From positions 1-64,000 of the forward strand of contig JADKDR010000011.1 in NCBI GenBank assembly GCA_016714535.1: a DNA stretch of 64,000 nucleotides, read 5' to 3'. The DNA is from Bacteroidota bacterium. Its GTDB lineage: Bacteria; Bacteroidota; Bacteroidia; AKYH767-A; OLB10. A program made the position numbers and the translations under genes. Positions 56,901 through 64,000 of this stretch are shown in pieces (the stretch's first letter is position 1; every line of letters starts with the position of its first letter). Below the pieces are notes generated by a model. The model searched no databases. It saw only the letters and a list, made by a program, of their open reading frames with translations, and was not told the DNA's origin.

Positions 56901-59111
56901 TAGAGAATTACTTCCGGCCCATCCGGCATCCATCATACTACGCCAGGTTGCAGGAGTTGCCTGCATTAATGCAGGCTTATATTTTGTTATTATATCTGAC
57001 AGGTTTACAGGGTCCATGCTTTCTTCGCGCGAGCACAAATACATGGTAGCTCCACATACCAGTGGTAAGTGTATTTCAAGTTCGCTTATATCGAATGAAA
57101 CTGTTGTAAGTGCAATGGAGGTATCGCCTGCTTTGAGACCAGTAATTCTTAAAAATGAATTAATAAGGTTGACAATAGAAACCTGCTGTATAACTACTCC
57201 TTTAGGTTTGCCTGTGCTTCCTGATGTATAGCGTATATAGGCATTGTGTGCAGAGTTGATTAACGCAGCCGGGTTGATAGCCGAGGCCTGACAACCATGT
57301 TGCCAGCCTTTGTCTACTATGACGATATATGTTGTTGTAAAAGCAAATTTCTCTTTTATCGATGTCTCGGTAACGAGAAAATTAGATTGCGAATCATGCA
57401 GCATTGCATTTATCCGATCAGCAGGGTATTCGGGGTCAATAGGAATGTATGCAGCACCACATTTTTGTATAGCAATAAAAGCAGTAATCAAATCAAAAGA
57501 ACGATGCATGCAACATGCCACTACATCACCGGGGTTTACGCCTTTTGCCATCAACATATGCGCAAGTTGATTTGCCTGAGCATTAAGTGTAAGATAGGTA
57601 ATTGTCTCCTTTTTTGATTGTATAGCAATGTTTTCAGGAAAGGTATCGGCAATTTTTTCAAACCAGCGCGGTAGTGTCAGGTTGGTATCAAACTCATGGA
57701 ATGTATCATTCCATAAATCGAATTGCCTTTCTTGTACAGGAGTGATAAGCTGTACCATATCGAGCCTGATATCTGCATTAGCAGTGAGCAAACTAAGTAA
57801 ATGGAAATAGGCATCAATATGATCACGCATGATATCGGCATCAAACAAGTCAGTATTATAGTTGCTTTCCAGCGTTAAGATGCCATCGCAGTCAGTAATA
57901 TTTACAAACCATTCGAAGTTTTCATAAAACCGTGGATTACTTGAAAACGAAGTTTTGCAATTATGAAAGTTTAATCCTTCGGTAATGCCCCAATCGATAT
58001 TGAAGGCAACAGGCACCACAGGAATTCTACTCGCATCGCGAGGAATATTCATTTCGCGAACAAGGGTTCCAAAGGTAAATTGTTGATGATCGAAACAATC
58101 GAGCAATTCCTTTTTACGCACAGCAACATATTCGCCAAACGTATTTTTGCTGTTAATTTTAGAGCGAAGTGGTAATAAATTCACACAATGTCCAACCAGG
58201 TGATACATGCCTGTAACACTTTGCCCTGCAGCAGGTAGGCCAAGTGATACGTCTGATTTTCCGGTAAGTTTACTAAGGAAAATTTCGAAAGAGGCTATCA
58301 TGTAATTTACAAAACTGCACTGTGCATTTTTAGCTGCTTCACGAATTTGCTGCACCAATGCTGCAGGCATCGCTACATCTATACGTTGCGCATTGTAAGT
58401 GCGTAACGATGGCCTTAGTTTATCGATGTTTAACTCAAAATCAAATTCAGAATCTTTAAAAATATTTTTCCAGAAATTTAATGTGGTTTTATAATCTGTT
58501 GATGCTTCAAATTTAAGTTCGTGATCTATATACTCGCTATACTTATTTACTTCTTTTAAGTAAGGCGCTTGTCCGTTAAGTAATTGATTATACACACTGC
58601 ATATATCTGCTATCAATACGCTTATGCTCCATCCATCGCAAATAATATGATGAGCTGTAATAATCAGATGATTTAGCGTTTCAGAATTGCGTATGAGTTT
58701 AAAATCATGCAAGGGTCCATCTAATAAATCAAAGGGCGCAGTAACTTCTCCATGTGTAATTTCTTTAAGCTGCATTTCTTGCTCATAAGCGGTGTAGGCA
58801 GTAAGGTCTATTATGGCAAGTTCAAAAGATGTAAAAGGGTGTACCAGCATCATATCGCCTTCATTGGAAAAGGTGGTGCGAAGCGATTCGTGCGATTTAA
58901 TAACAAAAGTAATGGCATCCTGAAGGCAATTTTCGTTAAATGGTCCTTCTATACGCAGTGTAACCGATTCATTGTAACTGCAATTGGCGGCATCATCGCC
59001 AAAGGCCACATTGGCGAATATTTCCCGTTGCACCGAAGTAGTAACATGGCTTTGTAATTTGTCATTACTGCCATCATCAAATGGGTCAAAATCTATTGGT
59101 ACTAATTGCAT
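53904..59111 (-). CDS. Single-module nonribosomal peptide synthetase, C-A(insert)-T-TE
   Basis: The 1,735 residues divide as follows. Condensation domain about 25-450, HHIICDG at 154-160. Adenylation domain from about 465, with YIRYTSGSTGKPKGVV at 625-640 and YGPTETTVW at 765-773. The A8 motif RGYRIEPGEIE is at 882-892, and an insertion of about 340 residues at 950-1,290 lies before A10 (LTPAGKIDRKSLP, 1,344-1,356). The insertion has a Rossmann-like methyltransferase look (KPRICVIGNGHEW, YDLVILDS) but an imperfect SAM motif. Carrier serine is in FFDLGGHSLMA (near 1,404). Thioesterase has GGGSFGA (S1542) and a late GGHNS histidine. Pocket residues read approximately D-I-L-Q, then V, V, W, similar to glycine codes; this is tentative. 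It heads a four-gene operon. Confidence 0.93.
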   Translation of the reverse strand: MQLVPIDFDPFDDGSNDKLQSHVTTSVQREIFANVAFGDDAANCSYNESVTLRIEGPFNENCLQDAITFVIKSHESLRTTFSNEGDMMLVHPFTSFELAIIDLTAYTAYEQEMQLKEITHGEVTAPFDLLDGPLHDFKLIRNSETLNHLIITAHHIICDGWSISVLIADICSVYNQLLNGQAPYLKEVNKYSEYIDHELKFEASTDYKTTLNFWKNIFKDSEFDFELNIDKLRPSLRTYNAQRIDVAMPAALVQQIREAAKNAQCSFVNYMIASFEIFLSKLTGKSDVSLGLPAAGQSVTGMYHLVGHCVNLLPLRSKINSKNTFGEYVAVRKKELLDCFDHQQFTFGTLVREMNIPRDASRIPVVPVAFNIDWGITEGLNFHNCKTSFSSNPRFYENFEWFVNITDCDGILTLESNYNTDLFDADIMRDHIDAYFHLLSLLTANADIRLDMVQLITPVQERQFDLWNDTFHEFDTNLTLPRWFEKIADTFPENIAIQSKKETITYLTLNAQANQLAHMLMAKGVNPGDVVACCMHRSFDLITAFIAIQKCGAAYIPIDPEYPADRINAMLHDSQSNFLVTETSIKEKFAFTTTYIVIVDKGWQHGCQASAINPAALINSAHNAYIRYTSGSTGKPKGVVIQQVSIVNLINSFLRITGLKAGDTSIALTTVSFDISELEIHLPLVCGATMYLCSREESMDPVNLSDIITKYKPALMQATPATWRSMMDAGWAGSNSLTILCGGEALPVDLATFLSQKCGRLINVYGPTETTVWSAFYEIAPLRGNESAPVRIGKGIDNTLIYVLDANMKRVPVGVEGEIYIGGIGVGGGYYKQPALTAERFIADPFDFSGLTLIYKTGDKGKYDSSGNLIYTGRADFQVKVRGYRIEPGEIETLLSAHPDVSQSVVIARKDALGQNNLYAYVTPKLNLAVSNENTSHSIDSLLSYYTSEHKNTARLNQIRELQKQSFVTVRHYLRLLKKPRICVIGNGHEWLYSKLKNEISSYAGFVFDSLPESYSEFNAESAVPFNVRQFDTTAMAEINEKYDLVILDSITSLLESEDKLIYLLQTMSGLLANDGAMLILNIKSNSLSKLGNFFGSIEKSTIDATLSSVKKQIEIDEQNNSLLQLDSEWFELNREKFGIVGHVECHANFNAIPAVSKYYFHAWLDNSTSKSDVTLRELNYRKDILNKTRINLLLSQFITEIKIMRDIPCDAVMKECEARNLAELANEKSLLKDLKKLYQKTEEAVSYEELKRLADSREYFLKINFDSKQESAKFDAVFIPFSNLQNGKHYSLPLASSTKKVLTNKSVKQSSTAKVDMLKKYLEARLPAYMMPAGYMWLNEFKLTPAGKIDRKSLPEIKAIKSETRDEKPKTNTEQKIAAIWSELLKLSKVNRNDNFFDLGGHSLMAVKLMIEIEKSTGKRLPLAILFTHPTIELLANVIDNVVSIEKPNAPEEDVWRSLTAIRETGNRPAMFFAHGVSGNVFKYYALGKLLDDEIPVYGLQAKGLNGIDKPFYDIIEMAKYHIAEILKVQPSGPYYIGGGSFGAALAYEIAQQLTAMNKAVGLVALFDAEAATKTEFMAPVQKQVAELFIRSKRAINRLKAISQNSLSDNISYLKNKMILQPDERKELDELLDKNEIQEKFGADSASYFNELEDACYIALKNYKLQPYEGKVVLFRAIDGFYGIDYDQDLGWGKYAQGGCKVDMVEGGHNSIFEYPYVAGLAKALQKSIDDYKK

Positions 59112-59334
59112 AGTCGATTATAAAGCCGAGGCGGCAAAATTAATAAGTTCTCAAAAATATTGGCTTGTTTTATTTCACGCCTCAATTGTCGGGAATTTAA
59201 ACAACAAACTGAAATTGCAAAAAAGCAAGGCTGCTATAAAATGATAAATATTGTAGATATGTTGATATCAAATGCAGGTTGCATTTATTTGGAGAAAATT
59301 ATTTCTATTTTCGCACGCAAATCATCTTAAGTAT

Positions 59335-60330
59335 ATGGCAAAGGTTACCATTGATGGCCACACAATAGAAGTTCCCGATGGGACTACGATACTCAATGCT
59401 GCACGCATGATAGGTGGCGAAATTGTGCCTCCTGCTATGTGTTACTACAGCAAATTAAAAACAAGTGGAGGCTATTGCCGCACCTGCATAGTAAAAGTAA
59501 CCAAAGGTAGCGAGAAGGATCCACGCCCAATGCCAAAGCCAGTAGCCTCGTGCCGCACTGCAGTTATGGATGGAATGGAAGTGCAAAACATAACTTCGCC
59601 CGAAGTACTTGAAGCACGTGCCGGTGTAGTTGAGTTTTTATTAATCAATCATCCGCTCGATTGTCCGGTGTGCGATCAGGCAGGCGAATGTCACTTGCAG
59701 GATTTGGGATATGAACATGGAAAAGAAGGCACACGATACGAATTTAAACGCAGAACCTTTCCCATGATTGACATAGGCGACAAAATCAAGTTGCACATGA
59801 ATCGCTGTATTCTATGCTACCGATGTGTAAAGGTGGCCGATCAACTGTGCCCGGGTCGTGTGCATGGCGTAATCAATCGTGGCGATGTTGCCGAAATATC
59901 TACCTATATACAAAATGCCATCGATAATGAAATGAGTGGCAATATGATTGATGTGTGTCCTGTTGGTGCTCTTACCGATAAAACGTTCCGTTTTAAAAGC
60001 CGTGTGTGGTTTACCAAGCCGATAGATGCGCATCGCGATTGCGATAAGTGTTGTGGTAAGGTTACGCTGTGGGCTAGCAGTAATGAGGTGCTTCGTGTTA
60101 CAGGGCGAAAAGATACCTATGGCGAAATTGAAGATGATGAAAATGGAAAAACCGGTTGGATATGTAACACCTGTCGTTTTGATAAAAAAAATATGAACGA
60201 TTGGAAAATTGAAGGGCCACGAAAAATAAGCCGCAATTCGGTTATTGCACAAAATCATTACAATTCATTAAAGCAATTGAAAATGGATATTAGCAATCAA
60301 AAATTACTTGGAGAAAAGTCCCATAATTAA
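59335..60330 (+). CDS. nuoG: NADH-quinone oxidoreductase NuoG-like subunit lacking the molybdopterin domain
   Basis: The start is ATG 59,335, 21 codons inside the longest frame. The 331 residues contain a 2Fe-2S ferredoxin-like domain (PAMCYYSKLKTSGGYCRTCI, CRTAV), the HCCC-type motif (LDCPVCDQAGECHLQDLGYE), two 4Fe-4S motifs (MNRCILCYRCVKVADQLCPG, IDVCPVGALTDK) and the C-terminal CDKCCGKV…CNTCR site. The roughly 500-residue molybdopterin-like half of Escherichia NuoG is absent, as in several Bacteroidota. It carries electrons in the peripheral arm of complex I. nuoE follows 15 bp downstream. Confidence 0.92.
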   Translation: MAKVTIDGHTIEVPDGTTILNAARMIGGEIVPPAMCYYSKLKTSGGYCRTCIVKVTKGSEKDPRPMPKPVASCRTAVMDGMEVQNITSPEVLEARAGVVEFLLINHPLDCPVCDQAGECHLQDLGYEHGKEGTRYEFKRRTFPMIDIGDKIKLHMNRCILCYRCVKVADQLCPGRVHGVINRGDVAEISTYIQNAIDNEMSGNMIDVCPVGALTDKTFRFKSRVWFTKPIDAHRDCDKCCGKVTLWASSNEVLRVTGRKDTYGEIEDDENGKTGWICNTCRFDKKNMNDWKIEGPRKISRNSVIAQNHYNSLKQLKMDISNQKLLGEKSHN

Positions 60331-60345
60331 TTATCACTGTACAAA

Positions 60346-60873
60346 ATGAGTAAACAATTGTTTTCAGATCAGGCATTGGTATTAGTAGAAAAAATTAAGT
60401 CGCGATACCCTGCGGGTAAACAAAAGTCGGCCATAATACCAGTACTACATATTGCTCAGGCCGAATGTGATGGTTGGTTGAGCCCCGAAACCATGGATTA
60501 CGTAGCGGGTTTATTAAAAATTCAACCCATCGAAGTGTACGAGGTTGCTTCCTTTTACAGCATGTTCAATCTGAAGCCTGTGGGCAAATGCCTGATAGAA
60601 GTGTGCCGCACAGGACCCTGCTGGCTTATGGGTGCCGAGGATATTGTTAGATACATTGAAAAAAAATTAAATATAAAAGAGGGCGAAACCACACCCGATG
60701 GCATGTTTACACTTAAAACAGTTGAATGCCTTGCAAGCTGTGGCACCGCCCCTATGATGCAAATAGGGGAGGACTATCACGAAAATCTTGATTTGGAAAA
60801 AGTAGATAAAGTGCTCGATAACTGCTTAGCCGCAGGCCAACGCAGAACCCATTGGGAGAAGGGGAGGATATAA
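60346..60873 (+). CDS. nuoE: NADH-quinone oxidoreductase subunit E
   Basis: The 175-residue protein has the 24-kDa-subunit motifs: IIPVLHIAQAECDGWLSPET, VASFYSMFNLKPVGK and the 2Fe-2S ligands in CRTGPCWLMG and ECLASCGTAPMMQI. It normally pairs with NuoF at the NADH site. No nuoF follows; the next 437 bp hold no gene. The order G-E without F is unusual, so nuoF must be elsewhere if complex I has an NADH-oxidising module. Confidence 0.94.
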   Translation: MSKQLFSDQALVLVEKIKSRYPAGKQKSAIIPVLHIAQAECDGWLSPETMDYVAGLLKIQPIEVYEVASFYSMFNLKPVGKCLIEVCRTGPCWLMGAEDIVRYIEKKLNIKEGETTPDGMFTLKTVECLASCGTAPMMQIGEDYHENLDLEKVDKVLDNCLAAGQRRTHWEKGRI

Positions 60874-61310
60874 TTAAATTCTTTTTTTAGGAATGCAGCC
60901 AATCTCAAAAGGTGTGCGATTTCATTTAAGAATAATAAGCTCTCCGACATGTTCCGAACCGCATGTGTAAGTAAATATAAGAAAGTATTTTTAATGCTTT
61001 CATTCTATTCACAAGCACCAAAGCCAAGCCAACGTATATACTTACCATAACATAACATAGTTTCTTTTTTTTAAGGTGATATTGTTGCCAGGTTATATAG
61101 TATCATAAAGAAAAAAGCAGCTATTTTAATTCCATTGATAGGGTTAATGGCAATGGTAGAATGGAAATTTATATAAATGGGTAAATATGCAGCATTGCGC
61201 AAGAGAGCAGCGTATATGGCCAAGTGAACATTCACTCGACTATGCGGTTGTTGAGAACTGAATTTAAATTAGGTTGAAATTTTAAAATAATAACCTGCAA
61301 ATTTTTGGCT
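60874..61310. other. Intergenic region without a recognisable gene
   Basis: The 437 bp between nuoE and the PKD-domain gene (which converges from the other strand) are A/T-rich. No reading frame of more than about 30 codons has recognisable similarity. I see no tRNA fold, and no clear hairpin with a T-run for either gene. Confidence 0.6.
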
Positions 61311-64000
61311 TTATTTTGAAATTATCACTTTGGCAATTTTCGTTTCCTTTTCAGAACTCGCTTTTATTATGTACAAACCTTGTTGCAAATTCGTTAAGCT
61401 TATTTTTATTTTTTGATCTGCCGAAGTTTTTGTAAACACTATTCTTCCCAAATCATCATATACAATAAAAGTTAATAGCCTGTTGCTTTTGTTATCTATA
61501 TAAAAATCTCCATCGTTATTTTCATTAAGTATGATTAAATCGTTAATGTTAGTTTCGTTTATAGCAATGCTGTTAGCTACATCAATAAAACATGTTTTTA
61601 TCTCCGAATCGCTACCATTACTATTGCTTGCCACGAGGGATACTTCAAAACAGCCCGGTGTCGCATAAGTAATATTTGCAGGATTTGCAGCGGTACTTGT
61701 TGCCGGACTCGCACCGGTAAATATCCAATTAAATGTAGTAGCATTATTTGATGCCAAATTTGTGAAGGTAACAGACTCATTAAGTTTAATGGTTGAATCG
61801 CTGGCTAAAAAATCAGCAATAGGAGCATTGGTTGGATTAATAAGGTTAAGCGTATAGTCTTCTGTTTCGCCATGATCGTATGTGCTGCAGGGCTGTAAGA
61901 GATTATAGCTGGCAACATCAGCACACACCAATCGTAAGCGGGTAAGTCCACCATAAAATTTTGTTGAAGGAATAGAAAAATTAGTAGTAGTAATTCCGCT
62001 ATTCACTGCTTGCATATATATTCTTTCTGCAGGTTCGTCAAATGTTCCATCCATATTAAAGTCTACCCACATTTTCGAAAGCATACTATTGACAGTGTTG
62101 AATTCAAATGTCCATGTATATGAAACGTTTCCTGTAATGTTAGTTTGTAGGTTAGTGTAATCATTGTATGCAGGTCCTCCCTGACTGCCTGTTATATTTA
62201 GCAATGTGTTTACACCAAAACGTTTGATATAGTCTCCTGCTGAGGTGCCAGTGGTGTATGTAGGAGTACAATAGGTTAGGGGAGTGCCGGTACATTGAGC
62301 AATAGGATTGACTTCGATTTTTATTTGTGAACTGTCAATACAACTTTGATTAGTAGCAATAACTTTTATGGTATAATTGCCTAGCTGAGTAAAATTATAG
62401 ACAAGCGAGTCTGCTTGAGCAACCAGATTATTATTTACAAACCATTGATACGTAAATCCAGGCTGTGGGGAATTTTTAAAAGTTAGGGTATCGTTCATAC
62501 AAATGGTGGAGTCGTTTCCAAAGTTGAACTGGGGCGGGGCGATAAAATTAATCGTAGCGGAATCTGTGGAAAAACCGTTACAGCTATTAGTAACCGTAAC
62601 TATATACGTAGCAGAAGTAGTTGCCGATATGGTTTGGGTAGTAGCGCCATTACTCCATAAATAGCTCATTCCCGGATTCCCGGCATCAAGCAACACACTT
62701 TGCCCCTGGCAAAGCGTTTGATTAGCGCCAATGTTTAATAGTGGTGAGGGACATTCAATTTTTACCGAATCGCATAGCGTAAAAGAACCGCATGTATTTG
62801 TTTTGGTTAAACAAACGTAGTAGGTTCCCACATTCAGATAAGCGTGTGTTGGATTTTTAAGGACGATGTGCCATTATCTCCAAAATTCCAACTCCACGAA
62901 GTGCCTGATGGGTCGGGGTCATTAAAGATACCGGTTAGCAACATTGAAGTATGTGAAAAGTAATTGAATGTTCCGGTGCAGGTAGCTGTTACAAGTTTTT
63001 GGAAAGTGCTACTGCCGCAGGCAGTAGTTATCGTAAGCGATACCGGGTATGTGCCTTGCGCAGCATAGATATGTTGAGGGTTTTTTAAGCTGCTAAAACT
63101 ATTGTCGCCAAAATTCCATAAGTAAGTTGCAGCAGTATCGATTATACCAGTGAGCGATGTGTTTGTAAAATCAATGCCTGCTACTGTGTTTGCCAGGTTA
63201 GCCTGTTTCCACGTAAAACTTGCTGCCGGAGCAACACATCCCAGCGAATCAGTTTTTATTACAAGAGCATTATATATGAAGGTGCTATCGTAGGTAAGTC
63301 CACTCATTATAAATCCGCCATCGCTGCATTTTTCAAAACTATAAAGTACATCAGTATTTAATGTGCCGTAATTGCGTTGTGTAATGATGTTGTAATTATT
63401 ATCAATAAAAATAATTTTAAAGTCATAGCCACTCGTAGTATTCGAATCAATAACTGCTAACGCATAACCGTTATAAGTGGGCTTAAATCCAAATATATTG
63501 CCTTCGTTAGCATATGTAACTGTTTTAACTGTATCTCCATTCAAGTCAGTTTCCAATATCCAAAGATCATCTTTTCCTGTGGTGGGGTTTGGGAATTTTG
63601 CAGCAAGCAAATATCCTGTTGGTAGTGGAATAATATCCGTAATGGAAGTGTTTTTTATGGAGCCTCCTAAGCCCTTATCATATGTTTTTGACCATTTGAA
63701 TGTTGTATTGACATCGCGTTTGGTAAGCACCGCCCTATTGAGGTTAAAATCTTTTCCACCCATAATAATATCCCCTGCCGAATTTTCGATGATGGCTTCT
63801 AACCTGTGACTAGTGCCGAGCGAATATGTTTTCAAATTATTGCCCGCACTATCCGTTAGGCGTGCGTATCCGATTATAGAGGATATGCCAAAGCCAATCC
63901 CACCAAGTATGTAGTTATTATTGGCTGTTTCAAAAATATTTCCGGTTGCAAAATCCCAACAGCAAATTCCTGACGAAGTAAGGTTTTTCATAAAAACCTG
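61311..64000 (-). CDS. Large T9SS protein with PKD and Ig-like domains, frameshifted, 5' end outside the window
   Basis: The upstream part has repeats resembling a propeller (NYILGGIGFGISSIIGYARL, GGFIMSGLTYDSTFIYNALV) and a PKD domain (YLWNFGDNSFSSLKNPQHIY). Downstream come another PKD (WNFGDNGTSSL), Ig-like domains (SATYIVTVTNSCNGFSTDSA, CSTYDHGETEDYTLNL), a final PKD (FNWIFTGASPATST) and a type A sorting domain (FIVYDDLGRIVFTKTS, LQQGLYIIKASSEKETKIAK). The T-run at 62,854-62,858 lacks one base; with it the frames join as SSLKNPTHAYLNVGTYYVC. The ATG at 63,991 has no signal peptide, so the true start lies beyond the edge. It is probably a surface adhesin or sensor. Confidence 0.85.

Noticed and set aside
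54697..59057. Several plus-strand frames of 60-136 codons opposite the NRPS gene
   Set aside because: All lie on the opposite strand of a well-supported coding region and show no domain similarity.

Overview
This window comes from a low-GC member of the Bacteroidota. Supporting signs are several secreted proteins ending in type IX secretion (T9SS, Por) sorting domains, promoters of the Bacteroidota type TAnnTTTG placed a few bases before start codons, an RND pump fused to a TolC-like domain, a GETTFALAA tmRNA tag, DUF6660 and DUF4159 proteins, and a molybdopterin-less NuoG. The protein set fits an environmental Chitinophagales/Sphingobacteriales-like lineage, but no genus can be named from the sequence.

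Layout. (1) 1-8,192: a heavy-metal efflux operon (DUF6660 protein, CusA/CzcA pump fused to a TolC-like factor, CusB-like adaptor, P1B-type ATPase whose phosphorylation motif reads DKTRT). (2) 8,193-22,600: an accessory region of single-gene units, nearly all on the plus strand. They are separated by five imperfect inverted repeats of about 125-175 bp that begin TAACA and end ACGTTA (or a variant), like integron attC sites. The two ends of each gene unit carry a unit-specific inverted repeat of 15-18 nt, as expected of integron cassettes. One IS1182-like element has split one of these sites exactly at the ACG/TTA crossover-like point, and three decayed relatives end at the same motif. Cargo includes an unknown protein, a PIN toxin pair, a broken DnaJ-domain gene, GH25 lysozyme, fragments of a type I restriction locus, a zinc-ribbon protein, a T9SS protein and a serine hydrolase. 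No integrase lies in the window. (3) 22,600-51,435: ordinary chromosome: FKBP isomerases, an NrnA-like phosphoesterase, an ABC transporter, RecF, a TonB-dependent receptor, large T9SS proteins, signal peptidase I, HisS, a two-component system in a run with an aminotransferase, a glycosyltransferase and tmRNA. (4) 51,510-59,111: a tight four-gene operon: one-module NRPS (C-A with an insertion-T-TE), phosphopantetheinyl transferase, sulfotransferase-like protein and class IV aminotransferase. The last two look like the separated halves of a plant fusion protein. (5) 59,335-64,000: NuoG-like and NuoE subunits of complex I, then a large PKD-domain T9SS protein running off the edge.

At least ten genes are broken by single-base indels, nearly all at short homopolymers, including genes expected to be functional. 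This points to residual assembly indels. The in-frame stop codons in the DnaJ and DUF1016 genes of the cassette region cannot be explained that way and look like real decay.
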